From CAVUQH01 sp963774445 (lineage in GTDB: Bacteria > Myxococcota_A > Polyangia > Haliangiales > Haliangiaceae): DNA of 64,000 bases. Positions 28,086 through 39,675 of this stretch are shown one piece after another (position 1 is the first letter of the stretch; every line of letters starts with the position of its first letter). Both the position numbers and the translations under genes were made by a program. The notes under the pieces were generated by a model, which was not told the DNA's origin, made no database searches, and saw nothing but the letters and a program-made list of their open reading frames with translations. The stretch lies in NCBI GenBank assembly GCA_963774445.1, contig CAVZFC010000026.1, forward strand, positions 310,001 through 374,000, written 5' to 3'.

Positions 28086-29435
28086 TCAGGCCACGGCGCG
28101 CAGCGGGCGGCGCGGCTTGACCACGACGCGGACGCCGCCGGACGGGGCAAAGGTGATGGCCCGCCGCACGGTGCGCGCGCTGGAGCTGGCGTGCAGCACC
28201 AGGTTGGCCTCTTGCAGCAGCGTGGCCAGGACGATCTTCATCTCGTACAGCGCGAACGCCATGCCCAGGCAGCGGCGGATGCCGCCGCCAAACGGCAGCC
28301 AGGCGTACGGGTTGGGCTTGCTGCCGACGAAGCGCTCGGGACGGAACGCCTCGGGATCGGGATAGAGGTCGGGGCGGCGGTGGGTCAGGTAGATGTTGGG
28401 CGCGACGATGCAGCCGGCCGGCAGGTCGAAGCCGCGGATGGTCATCGGCACCGCCAGCTTGCGCACCACCATCGGGATGATCGGGCGCAGGCGCAGCGAC
28501 TCCTTGACCGTGGCGTCGAGGTATTCGAGGCGAGCCAGCGACTCGTCGGTGACCGGCTCGTCACCCAGCTCGCGGTCGATCTCGTCGCGCAGGGCGGCGT
28601 AGACCCGCTCGTGTGACAGCACCCGCTCGACCGTCCACGCCAGCGACGTGGCCGACGTCTCGTGGCCGGCGGCCAGCAAGGTGACCAGCTCGTCGCGCAG
28701 CTCGTCGTCGGTCATGCTGCGGCCGTCGTCGTCGACGGCACCGAGGAGCAGCGACAGGACGTCGGTGCGATCAGCGGCATCGCCGGCGTCGCGGCGGCGG
28801 CGGACCTCCTCGTGGATCATCGCGTCGGCGCGGGCCCGCTCGCGCAGGAACGCGCGGCCGCGGCCGAACATCATCATCGGGAACAGCGCCGCGAGCGCGC
28901 TGGGCCGGCTGCCCATGTCGAGGATGCGCGCCAGCTGGTCGCCGAGGCGCTTCATCCGCGCGGCGTCTTCCACGCCGAACACGGTGCGCACGATCACCTC
29001 GAGGGTGATCGACTGCATCACCGGGTGGATCGGCAGCGGCTTGCCGGCGGGCAGGGCGCGGAAGGCGCGGGTGGCGACATCGCGCATCGCCTCGGCGTAG
29101 GCCTTCATGCGGGCGCCGCGGAACGACGGCAGCATCAGCCGCCGCTGGCGCATGTGCTCGGCGCCGTCGAGCACCAGCACCGAGTGGACGCCGACCAGCG
29201 GCGACAGCACTCGCGCCCCGGCGGCGCCGGCGTGCAGCACCTCGCCCCCGGCGGTGAAGATGCCGCGGATGGTGTCCGGATCGGTGGTGACGACCAGCGG
29301 CGGGTTGGTGGCCAGGCGCAGGGTGAACGGATCGCCGTACCGGAGCGCGAGCTGCTCCATGTACGGTATCGGCCGGCGAACCCAGGAAAGGGTCTGCACC
29401 AGCGTGGAATCGCGGGGGCCAGGCGGAAGCGCCAC
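28086..29435 (-). CDS. Cytochrome P450
   Basis: Haem-thiolate monooxygenase of 449 residues. All signatures are present: the I-helix AGHETSAT for oxygen activation, ESLRLRP (ExxR), the PERF motif in FRPERFVGS, and the haem-binding FGGGIRRCLGMAFA with Cys389. The start PPGPRD and the overall pattern resemble bacterial CYP110-like or fatty-acid-hydroxylating P450s, but the substrate cannot be read from sequence. It has no membrane anchor. It starts at GTG 29435, 61 bases from the divergent CDP-alcohol phosphotransferase gene, so the promoters of both lie in that small gap. Redox partners are not encoded nearby. Confidence 0.95.
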   Translation of the reverse strand: MALPPGPRDSTLVQTLSWVRRPIPYMEQLALRYGDPFTLRLATNPPLVVTTDPDTIRGIFTAGGEVLHAGAAGARVLSPLVGVHSVLVLDGAEHMRQRRLMLPSFRGARMKAYAEAMRDVATRAFRALPAGKPLPIHPVMQSITLEVIVRTVFGVEDAARMKRLGDQLARILDMGSRPSALAALFPMMMFGRGRAFLRERARADAMIHEEVRRRRDAGDAADRTDVLSLLLGAVDDDGRSMTDDELRDELVTLLAAGHETSATSLAWTVERVLSHERVYAALRDEIDRELGDEPVTDESLARLEYLDATVKESLRLRPIIPMVVRKLAVPMTIRGFDLPAGCIVAPNIYLTHRRPDLYPDPEAFRPERFVGSKPNPYAWLPFGGGIRRCLGMAFALYEMKIVLATLLQEANLVLHASSSARTVRRAITFAPSGGVRVVVKPRRPLRAVA

Positions 29436-29496
29436 GGTAGAGTCAGCCTACACCGTTCCCGCGGCGCGCGGATGCTGCTATGAACGGCCGGCTCGC

Positions 29497-30492
29497 ATGG
29501 CTGGAGAAACCGTGTTCATCACCGCCGATCCAGGCTCGGCGGCGCCGCAGACGGTGATCGGCGGGCTGACCGTGCTCGAACGGCGCCTGTGCGAGGCCGA
29601 TCGCGCCGGGGCCGCGCGGGCGGTGGTGGCAGTCAACGGTCCGCTCCCGGCGCGGGAGTACCGGCTGGCGATCGAGCGCGCCGAGCCGGGCAGCGCGCCG
29701 CCGCCGGGAGCCGAGGTGGTGCGCGCCGACCGGGTCGCCGGCGTGGCGGTGGGCGACCGGAAGAGCGTCCGCCGCGCCGAATGGGCGCTGCTCCGCTCGC
29801 TGCCCAAGTCGTTCCAGGGGCCGGTGGACGCGCTGATCAACTGCCACGTCTCGCTGCGCATCACCCGCCTCTTGGCGCGCACGCCGCTCACTCCGAACAT
29901 GGTCACCGTCGTGGCCCTGCTGATCGGCCTCGGCGCCGCGGCGCTGCTGGCGTTCATCGGCTGGCGCGACCCGGCCAGCGGGCCGTGGTTGCTGGTGGTC
30001 GCCGGCGCGATGATGGAGCTGCAGTCGATCGTCAACTCGTGTGACGGCGAGCTGGCGCGCATCCGCTTCCAGTTCTCGCGCCTGGGCCAGTGGCTGGACA
30101 ACGTCGCCGACGACGTCACCGACAGCGCGCTGATGCTGGGCCTGGGCATCGCCGCCGGTGGACCGTTCTGGTTTTGGCTCGGTGCCGCGGCCGCCGCCGC
30201 CCGCGTCTTCACCCAGCTGGCTCTCTACTGGCAGGTCACTCGCGCCGGCGGCAACTTCTGGAGCTTCCGCTGGTGGTTCGAGTCCGACGTCGAGTCCCTC
30301 GACGACGTCTACGATCTGCGCTCGCCCCTGGTCTGGTTCCGCTCCTTGGGGCGCCGCGATGTCTACCTGTTCCTGTGGGGTGTCCTTTGCGCCGCTCAGC
30401 AGCCGCAGATCGCGGCCGGCTACGCCGCCGCCATGTCGGCCCTGTTCACCGCCATGACCTTGATTCACCTCGGGGTCAGGCACCGGGGGTGA
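29497..30492 (+). CDS. CDP-alcohol phosphatidyltransferase with a short N-terminal nucleotidyltransferase remnant
   Basis: Integral membrane enzyme that transfers a phospho-alcohol from a CDP-activated donor. The 331-residue protein has the signature DGELAR...G...D...D: Asp183, Gly184, Ala187-Arg188, Gly197, Asp201, Asp205, with five or six helices around it. Residues 1-110 recall a shrunken nucleotidyltransferase (IGGLTVLERRLCEADRAGA), followed by a linker and ISL-like SLRITRLLARTPLTPN. This layout resembles proteins related to bifunctional IPCT/DIPPS. GTG 29512, with GGAG at 29502-29505, is a good alternative start. The last codons and stop fall inside a repeat (30464-30505). Substrates unknown. 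Confidence 0.85.
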   Translation: MAGETVFITADPGSAAPQTVIGGLTVLERRLCEADRAGAARAVVAVNGPLPAREYRLAIERAEPGSAPPPGAEVVRADRVAGVAVGDRKSVRRAEWALLRSLPKSFQGPVDALINCHVSLRITRLLARTPLTPNMVTVVALLIGLGAAALLAFIGWRDPASGPWLLVVAGAMMELQSIVNSCDGELARIRFQFSRLGQWLDNVADDVTDSALMLGLGIAAGGPFWFWLGAAAAAARVFTQLALYWQVTRAGGNFWSFRWWFESDVESLDDVYDLRSPLVWFRSLGRRDVYLFLWGVLCAAQQPQIAAGYAAAMSALFTAMTLIHLGVRHRG

Positions 30493-30559
30493 AACCTCAT
30501 GAAATTTCACCTCGGGGTTCACCTCGGGGTCAGGCACCGGGGGTGAAACCTCATGAAAT
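30464..30559 (+). repeat. Duplicated 42-base repeat overlapping the end of a gene
   Basis: Two identical 42-base copies occur at 30464-30505 and 30518-30559; each runs from TTCACCTCGGGG to CCTCATGAAAT. A 12-base partial copy (TTCACCTCGGGG) fills 30506-30517 between them. Each copy can fold through TTCACC and GGTGAA. GGGTCAGGCACC is a word I recognise from dispersed palindromic repeats in other bacteria. Copy 1 supplies the last six codons and the stop of the CDP-alcohol phosphotransferase gene. The remaining 180 bases to 30737 show nothing clear. Confidence 0.85.
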
Positions 30560-30737
30560 CGCTAACGATCTCAATGGAAATGGTCAATCCGGATCGGCCC
30601 GGTGTCAACCCAGCTGCGACGTGGCGGCGATCTGGTGACGAATCACCATCCGACCTGTCGAACCTTCACCACCTTCGCCGCTAACTCACCGAAATCCCGC
30701 GCGGCACGCGGATTGCTGTTCCCGCCCGATTGATCCC

Positions 30738-31487
30738 ATGAAAGCCCTCATCCTCACTGCTGGCTGCTCGCGTCGCCTCCGCCCGCTCACCGACCACACC
30801 CCCAAGTGCCTGCTGTCGGTCGGCGGCGTTCCCATTCTCCAGCGCGCGCTGCGCAACCTCCGCGGCCTGGGCTTCGACGACGTCACCGTCGTCACCGGCT
30901 TCATCGCCCACCGCGTGCGCGACGCCATCGGCGGCTGGTTCCCCGACCTGGCGGTCGAGTACATCGACAACCCCGACTACGCCACCACCAACAACGCCTA
31001 CTCGCTGGAGCTGGCCGGCCACGCGCTGTCCGGTGAGGAGTTCGTCCTCCTCGATGGCGACATCATCTACGACGTCGGCGTGGTGCAGAAGCTCCTCGAC
31101 CGCGGCCCCGACTGCCTGGCGCTGCGCACCGAGGGGACCATCGGCCTGGAAGAGGTCAAGGTCGCCGTCGCCGGCGATCGCATCGCGCAGATCGGCAAGG
31201 AAGTGTCGGTGCCCAGCGCCGTCGGCGAGTCGGTCGGCATCGAATATTTTTCCGGCGCCAGCTCCGAGCGGCTGTTCTCGATCCTGGCCGACCGTGTGCG
31301 CGGGCAGGGGCTGGTCAACGAGTATTACGAGGCCGCCTTCCAGCAGATGTTCGACGAGGGCGTGTCGATGAGCGCCGTCAACATCACCCCGCACTACGCC
31401 ATCGAGATCGATACCCGCGACGATCTGGCGGCGGCCAACCGGTTCCTGCTGTCGCGCCGGTCGGCGACCCGCCGCGCCGCCGTCTGA
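30738..31487 (+). CDS. Sugar-phosphate-type nucleotidyltransferase (LicC/IPCT-like)
   Basis: A 249-residue NTP-transferase. The catalytic N-terminus reads LILTAGCSRRLRPLT then HTPKCLL, the metal-binding Asp is in LLDGDIIYD, and TTNNAYSL matches the choline/alcohol-phosphate cytidylyltransferases (LicC, IPCT, PntC). It ends with a YAIEIDTRDDL segment holding the second metal ligand. It probably couples CTP with a small phospho-alcohol such as inositol-1-phosphate, phosphocholine or 2-aminoethylphosphonate. The CDP-alcohol phosphotransferase just upstream is the natural user of such a product. It is followed after 7 bases by a glycosyltransferase. Confidence 0.85.
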   Translation: MKALILTAGCSRRLRPLTDHTPKCLLSVGGVPILQRALRNLRGLGFDDVTVVTGFIAHRVRDAIGGWFPDLAVEYIDNPDYATTNNAYSLELAGHALSGEEFVLLDGDIIYDVGVVQKLLDRGPDCLALRTEGTIGLEEVKVAVAGDRIAQIGKEVSVPSAVGESVGIEYFSGASSERLFSILADRVRGQGLVNEYYEAAFQQMFDEGVSMSAVNITPHYAIEIDTRDDLAAANRFLLSRRSATRRAAV

Positions 31488-32497
31488 GGTCGTCATGCTC
31501 TCGGCCACGGTCGTTCTGCGCTCGTACAACCGGCTGGGAGCGTGTTGCGAGGCGCTCGCCCGCTGTCTCGAGCAGGACTACCCGCGCTTCGAGGTGCTGG
31601 TGCTCGAGCAGTCAACTCGCGTCACCGACGAGGAGAAGGCGCGCCTGGCCGAGCTGGCGCGCGATTCGCGCGTGCGCGTCAACTACCGCGAGCCGCTGGG
31701 CGGTCCCGGCTCGCGCAACGCCGCCTGCGCGGTCGCCCGCGGCGACGTCATCATCATGCTCGACGACGACGACATGCCGGCCCACGAGCGCTGGCTGTCG
31801 GCGTTCATGAAGAACTTCGACGATCCCAAATGCCTCGCCGTTACCGGCCGGCACCTGGTCGAGGGCGGCAAGGAGCCACCCTACGCCGACATGGACGCCG
31901 CGCGACGCAAGGTGCTCACTTACAACCCGCTGATGTGGCAGCGCTGCTACACGCGCGTCGACACCCGCTCGGAGCGGATCGAAAACGTCCACGGCACCAA
32001 CTCCGCCATTCGCCGGTCAACGCTCGAGCGCTTCGGCATGTGGGACACCTGCACCAAGATCGAGGACGAGAGCTCGTTTTGCTATCGCGTGCTCGCGGGC
32101 AAAGAGGCGGACGAGTACATGGTCTTCGATCCCGACGCTGCCATCGTCCGCCGCCTCGACATCGAGGGCGGTCTGGACAAGCGGCAGATGAGCGCCTTCG
32201 GCTACGGCCGGCGCATCTTCCAGTTCTTTCACAACGTGGTCGCGCACTACCACACGGCGCGCTTCGTGCTGCTTTACCCCGCCTACGTCTACCTGCTGTG
32301 GTACGTAACCGCCGACTGGGTATGGCACGAGAGCTCGGCACATCACGGCCGCACCGGCCGCAAGCTGGCGACCATCGTCGGCCTCGGGCTGGCCATGCCG
32401 CTCTACTGGACCTACTGGCTGGGCAGCTGGGCCATGGATCGGGTGAAGAACGGCGCGCCGCCGCGGGCGCCGAAGCTGGCGGCGCGAGGGCAGGGCG

Positions 32498-35062
<2,565 letters not shown>

Positions 35063-35084
35063 GGGTGCGACAGGGGGCGTTTCA

Positions 35085-35150
35085 TGTGCTTGGAATTATT
35101 GAATAAATAAGTGAAAAACTAATGAGCGTCCCCAGCGTTAGTATGGGGTG
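35085..35150 (+). promoter_or_regulatory. AT-rich upstream region of the 35151 lipoprotein gene
   Basis: An unusually AT-rich stretch (about 35088-35122, with TTGGAATTATTGAATAAATAAG) between hrpB and the lipoprotein gene in otherwise GC-rich DNA. It is a likely promoter/UP-element region, though no pair of boxes has good spacing. A small CCCCA/TGGGG stem at about 35130-35148 precedes the start codon. Confidence 0.4.
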
Positions 35151-35720
35151 ATGGTTTCGAAGGTGTTGGCGACGTTTGCGATCGGGTTCGGGGTGGCGGC
35201 ATGCATCGTCCAGGCGCAGCCCAAGCCGGCGGTGCCCGTGGCGGTGGCGCCGAGTGGGGCGGCGGAGCGTGGGCAGGTGATGATGGCCGAGGGCGGGGTG
35301 TTGCAGGTTCCGGACGGGGCGTACGCCTGCACGATCGACAAGTACGATCCGTTTCCCTGCCGGGTGAGCACCGAGCCCAGCGGCAGCAAGCGGCTGGAGA
35401 AGCTCGGCGGCTCGCAGCGGTTCTCCGGGATCATCGAGCCGGGCGCGCGTGGGTTTTCGTTCCGTGGCACCTACTACTGTCCCTACGGCGACTGCACAGA
35501 GGCGGTGACCGGCGACTTCGTGGCGTTCGACGACGGGTTGTATCGCGGCAAGCTCAGCACGCAGAACCCGACCACGGTCACCATCCAGTACACGGAGTAC
35601 GGCGGCTACGGCGCCAGCATGTACGGCGGCGATCTCTACGGCGGGTACATGTACGGCGGCGATCTGTACGGGGCCAGGGGCTACTCGGTGCCGCACCGCG
35701 GGCAACCGTATGGCTACTGA
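35151..35720 (+). CDS. Small secreted lipoprotein-like protein with Tyr/Gly repeats
   Basis: A 189-residue protein with a lipoprotein-type signal (FAIGFGVAAC, Cys18). A compact middle domain contains CTIDKYDPFPC and YYCPYGDC, so four cysteines probably form disulfides. The C-terminus has three MYGGDLYGGY-like repeats followed by a GQPYGY end. I do not recognise the family. Tyr/Gly-rich tails often mediate surface contacts. ATG 35151 was chosen; GTG 35148 just before is possible. Its stop overlaps the convergent kinase gene by 7 bases. Confidence 0.75.
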   Translation: MVSKVLATFAIGFGVAACIVQAQPKPAVPVAVAPSGAAERGQVMMAEGGVLQVPDGAYACTIDKYDPFPCRVSTEPSGSKRLEKLGGSQRFSGIIEPGARGFSFRGTYYCPYGDCTEAVTGDFVAFDDGLYRGKLSTQNPTTVTIQYTEYGGYGASMYGGDLYGGYMYGGDLYGARGYSVPHRGQPYGY

Positions 35721-37678
35721 TCCCAGAGCCGCCCGTAGAGCGGGTGGCTGACCAGCATGAGGGCGTAGTCGTCGAGGTCGCCCAGGTTGTCGCGGAGGAC
35801 GCCGAAGTTGAAGTTGATGGTCAACAGGCCGTCGGCGATCAGGCCCAGCAGCTGATCGATCGTTCCCGGGGCGACGGTGTCGTTGAAGCCGATCGCCGCC
35901 AGCTGGCCGCGGACCTCGTCGATGCGCGCGCGTCGCGGTGGCTCGAGGGCTTCGACTCGCTCGGGGCGGATCCAGCGCAGGACCAGGCCGGCCAGGGCGC
36001 GAACGTCGGCCGCCAGCGCCGCCGGATCCATTGACGGCTCGACCAGGCCGACCATGGCCGGGTAGACTTTGCGGGTCTCGCGCGAGCCTTTGAGCAAGAG
36101 CGCCCGCGCGCGCACGTTGTTGTGGGCCAGGCCGTGGGCGTGGAGCTGCTGCACCTGACGGATGACCAGGTAGCCCAGGCCCAGCGCCTCGTCCAGGGTC
36201 AGGTCGTGGGGGTCGAGGTCCTGGCCGAAGCGCGGGTCGGCGACGTACTCGCTGAACAAGAGCAGCATGCCGCTCGGCTCGTCGAACACCGCGCGGTACA
36301 GGGTGGTGAGCAGCCCCTGGCGCACCGACTTGAGCACTGGCAGGTAGCTGCCGAACCAGGCGTCGAGCACCGCGCTCGGGTCGTGCGCCTGGTTGAGGTT
36401 CTGCGCGGTGACGATCTTGGGGAACAGGTTGGTGTCCTGGAAGCGGCCCAGGGCGACCAGCTCCGGGTCGGGCGCGGCGAGGAAGATCGGGTGCCCCTTG
36501 ACCCGGCCCAGGCTCTTGTCAACCTGGTAGCCGAAGCGCGACAGCGCCTGGTCGACGATCTCGATCACCGCCTTGGTCACCGACTGATCCGAGCGTGAGC
36601 GGTGGACCGCGTCAACCCGTTCGCCGGCTTCTTCCAGGGTCGGCGGCAAGGTGTGGATGCTGTGATAGGTCGAGCTGTCACGCCGGCCGTCGTCGAGGCG
36701 CGGCAAGATCTTCTCCAGCTCCGACAGGATCTGCGTGACGCTGCCCGCGCGGTTGCCGGGGTCGCGCTCGAGGCAGCGCTCGAGGATCGGTCGCACCGGC
36801 TCGGGCACGGTCTCCTGGTACGGCAGGCGGCTCTTGCCGCCCAGCACCACGCCTTCGGCGATCGCCACCAGCAGGCCCCACATATCCTCGGCCGGGCCGT
36901 AGACCGTGACGTCGGTGAACAGCCCGTAGATCGCCCCGCCCAGGGCGAAGATATCGAGCCGCTGGGTGAGCGCGCTCTCCATCAGCGCGGGATCGAGGGT
37001 TTCCGGGGCGACCGAGTAGCCGGGTGAGCCGAAGATGCGGCCGCGGTAGTGATCCTTGTAGGTGACCACGCCGACCTCGTCGAGGTTCAACGCCAGGTCG
37101 AAGTCGAACAGGTAGGCGACGCGCTGGTCGGAGTCGAGCAGGATGTTCCGCAGGGTGAAGTCGCGGTGGATGATGCGCTGCTCGTGCAGCGCTCCCAGCG
37201 CGCGCATCGCCTGCATCAGCAGCTCCACGCGCCGCCGCGGGGTGAGCTCGTTCTGGGCGACCGCCTCGAGCAGGGTTTCGTGCTTGCGCGGCGTGACGAT
37301 CAGGTGGTTGTCGGCGATCGACTGCGATAGATAGGTCGGCAGCAGGTTGGGGTGATCCAGCTGGGCGATCCGCGACATGGCCGACAGGTTGGCCTGGTGA
37401 TCGCGGCGGGTCACCTCGTCGGTGCGCAGCTGATACAGGTAGTTGGCGTGGAAGGTCTTGCCGACGACCGCCTCGCGGACCAGCTCGGCGTCCGGCGCGT
37501 TGAGCGGCAAACGCTCGAGCAGATAGACCGACCCCATGCCGCCGTTGGTCAGGTGCTCACCGGTGGTCCGGTAGAGAAAGCCGCGATCGGCGAAGACCAC
37601 GTTGGGGCGGGTCAGATCGTCGGCGCGGACCTGGCTGAGTGGCCGCGGTTCCGCCCACGTCTGCATCGGCTTCACCAT
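35714..37678 (-). CDS. Tandem protein kinase and pseudokinase (DFD in place of DFG)
   Basis: A 654-residue soluble protein with two Hanks-kinase-like lobes and no membrane helix. The first (about 35-330) has the Gly-rich loop LTNGGMGSVY (43-52), Lys74, the catalytic HRDFTLRN (171-178), and FDFD (191-194) where kinases have DFG. The remaining metal-binding Asp192 is present, so it may be active. The second (about 380-650) keeps kinase-like strands and helices (LLLFSEYV, HAHGLAHNNVRARALLL) but lacks Lys, HRD and DFG, so it is a pseudokinase domain. Signalling proteins of this kind are common in myxobacteria; target unknown. Start ATG 37678, with MQTWAE (37666) as alternative. Confidence 0.82.
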   Translation of the reverse strand: MVKPMQTWAEPRPLSQVRADDLTRPNVVFADRGFLYRTTGEHLTNGGMGSVYLLERLPLNAPDAELVREAVVGKTFHANYLYQLRTDEVTRRDHQANLSAMSRIAQLDHPNLLPTYLSQSIADNHLIVTPRKHETLLEAVAQNELTPRRRVELLMQAMRALGALHEQRIIHRDFTLRNILLDSDQRVAYLFDFDLALNLDEVGVVTYKDHYRGRIFGSPGYSVAPETLDPALMESALTQRLDIFALGGAIYGLFTDVTVYGPAEDMWGLLVAIAEGVVLGGKSRLPYQETVPEPVRPILERCLERDPGNRAGSVTQILSELEKILPRLDDGRRDSSTYHSIHTLPPTLEEAGERVDAVHRSRSDQSVTKAVIEIVDQALSRFGYQVDKSLGRVKGHPIFLAAPDPELVALGRFQDTNLFPKIVTAQNLNQAHDPSAVLDAWFGSYLPVLKSVRQGLLTTLYRAVFDEPSGMLLLFSEYVADPRFGQDLDPHDLTLDEALGLGYLVIRQVQQLHAHGLAHNNVRARALLLKGSRETRKVYPAMVGLVEPSMDPAALAADVRALAGLVLRWIRPERVEALEPPRRARIDEVRGQLAAIGFNDTVAPGTIDQLLGLIADGLLTINFNFGVLRDNLGDLDDYALMLVSHPLYGRLWDQ

Positions 37679-37846
37679 ACCTCATTCGCCGTGGCCCCGG
37701 GGTCCGGGGATACCGCTAACCCTGCGTTTTTTCAGGCCGGATCAGTGGCAAATTGTCGCAGCGCCGGGAACGGTTGACGGCTCCGGGCTCCCTCGTGGTA
37801 GCTAACCGTTCCAATCCAGGCGCCTTCCGGCGCATCTGAGAGCACG

Positions 37847-38797
37847 ATGCTGGAGTACCGTTTCGCCAAGCTGGCCGCTGCCGCCACGTTCCTTCTTCTC
37901 CTCATCGGCGGCACCGTGAACCCGACCGGGTCCAGCCTTGCCTGCCCCGAGCCGACGCTGGTCTGTCACGGTCACCTGTTCCCGCACATGACGGGCGGCG
38001 TGCTGTACGAGCACGGCCACCGGCTGGCGGCGATGACCGTCGGCCTGTTGCAGATCGCCCTCACGGTGCTGCTGTTCCGCCGCCGCCGCGAGCTGCGCTG
38101 GATCGGTCTGGGCGCCCTGCTGCTGGTTTGCGTCCAGGGGACGCTGGGTGCCATCACGGTCAAGTACAAGCTGCCGACGGCGGTCTCGGTCGCCCACCTG
38201 ATGACGGCGTTCATCTACTTCGCCACCTTGATCTACATCGCCTGGCGCGTGCGTCCCGGCGTGGATCCCGCGTCGAAAGTCACCCGCGACATCGGCCGCT
38301 GCGATCTGGGCAAGACCCGCCGCTGGGTGCTGGTCGCCACGGCGGTGGTGTTCGCCCAGATCGTGCTGGGCGCCATCGTCCGCCACACCGGCGCCGCGCT
38401 GGCGTGCATCGACCTGCCGCTGTGCAACGGCTCGCTGATGCCGGCCAACGCGCCGCTGCCGCTGGTGGTACACATGCTCCATCGCATGGGTGGCGTAATT
38501 ACCGGCATCGTCACGATCTCGGCCGCGATCGCGGTCTTCCGCGCCGCTCGCGGCCACCAGACGGTGCGCCGCCTGGCGTTGGCGGTGCCGTTCCTCATCG
38601 CCCTGCAGATCACGCTGGGCGTGTTGACCATCTTCACGCTGCGGTCGACTCCGGTCGCAGTCGCCCACTTCGGCGGCGGGGTCACGCTGTGGGGCCTGTG
38701 GGTGGCGATGACGCTGATCACCACGTCGCGCCCGGTGGGCGTGCGGCGCGGGCTCGGCGACCTGCCGGACAGCCTGGCGACCGAGGGCGCCAAGTGA
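37847..38797 (+). CDS. ctaA: Haem A synthase CtaA/COX15
   Basis: Polytopic inner-membrane enzyme that oxidises haem O to haem A for cytochrome aa3-type oxidases. The 316-residue protein has eight hydrophobic segments in two four-helix halves, with the conserved His in EHGHR (56, 58) and AHLMTA, and later HMLHRMGG and VAHFGGG. Each half has a Cys pair on an outer loop (Cys33/Cys40 and CIDLPLC), as in Bacillus CtaA. Its stop overlaps the ctaB start (GTGA). Divergent from the kinase gene across a 168-base gap that must hold its promoter. Confidence 0.94.
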   Translation: MLEYRFAKLAAAATFLLLLIGGTVNPTGSSLACPEPTLVCHGHLFPHMTGGVLYEHGHRLAAMTVGLLQIALTVLLFRRRRELRWIGLGALLLVCVQGTLGAITVKYKLPTAVSVAHLMTAFIYFATLIYIAWRVRPGVDPASKVTRDIGRCDLGKTRRWVLVATAVVFAQIVLGAIVRHTGAALACIDLPLCNGSLMPANAPLPLVVHMLHRMGGVITGIVTISAAIAVFRAARGHQTVRRLALAVPFLIALQITLGVLTIFTLRSTPVAVAHFGGGVTLWGLWVAMTLITTSRPVGVRRGLGDLPDSLATEGAK

Positions 38798-39675
38798 GCC
38801 AGGCCGCGCTCGCCCGGACGCAGGCCGTTCGCGCCGCCGATGTCGTCGCGCTGGTCAAGCCGCGCATCATGCTGATGGCGCTGCTCACCGCCGCCGGCGG
38901 GGCCGCGCTGGCCGGGACGCCGTCAACCGGTCACTGGCTGGCGCTGCTGGTCGGCACCGGACTGATCGTCGGCTCGGCCAATACGCTCAACATGTACCTC
39001 GAGCGCGACATCGACTGCTTGATGGCGCGCACCAAGGGGCGTCCGCTGCCCGGCCGGCGCATGGATCCAGGCTTTGCCCTGGCGTTCGGCGTGGGCCAGG
39101 CGTTGGCATCGGTGCCGATCCTCACCTTTGCGCTCAACCCGCTCACCGGCTTCCTCGGCGTCATCGCGCTGATCAGCTACGTCAACGTCTACACTCCGCT
39201 CAAGCAGCGGACCACGCTGGCCACGCTCATCGGCGCGGTGCCCGGCGCGATGCCGCCGCTCATGGGCTGGACCGCGGTGACCGGCTCGCTCGACGCCGGC
39301 GGCCTGGCGGTGTTCGCGCTGCTGTTCTTCTGGCAGATCCCACACTTCCACGCCATCGCGCTGTTCCGGCAGAAGGATTACGACCGCGCCGGGCTGGTCA
39401 CGCTGCCGTCGCGGCGCGGCTCGCGCGGCACGCGGCTCACCATGGTCGCCTACCTGGCGCTGCAGCTCGCGGCCAGCGTCGCGATCTACGCCACCGGGGT
39501 CGCCGGATCCGCCTACCTGGCGGTCGCCGTCGTGCTCGGCGCCGTCTACCTGATGCACGGCCTCGCCGGGCTGCGCGAGGGCGCCGGGCCCCGCTGGGCC
39601 CGCGGCTTCTTCCTCCACTCCATCGCGCACCTGCCGCTGGTCTTCCTCGCGCTGATTCTCAATGGCGCGATCTGA
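38794..39675 (+). CDS. ctaB: Protohaem IX farnesyltransferase CtaB/COX10
   Basis: Membrane prenyltransferase that adds a farnesyl group to haem B, giving haem O, the substrate of CtaA. The 293-residue protein has the UbiA-family motif NMYLERDIDCLMARTKGRPLP-like (first Asp-rich site), the second site YDRAG, and seven to nine helices. FWQIPHFHAIALFRQKDY is diagnostic of haem O synthases. It starts at GTG 38794, overlapping ctaA by 4 bases, and its end overlaps the DUF420 gene by 14 bases; the three form one operon. Confidence 0.95.
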   Translation: MSQAALARTQAVRAADVVALVKPRIMLMALLTAAGGAALAGTPSTGHWLALLVGTGLIVGSANTLNMYLERDIDCLMARTKGRPLPGRRMDPGFALAFGVGQALASVPILTFALNPLTGFLGVIALISYVNVYTPLKQRTTLATLIGAVPGAMPPLMGWTAVTGSLDAGGLAVFALLFFWQIPHFHAIALFRQKDYDRAGLVTLPSRRGSRGTRLTMVAYLALQLAASVAIYATGVAGSAYLAVAVVLGAVYLMHGLAGLREGAGPRWARGFFLHSIAHLPLVFLALILNGAI

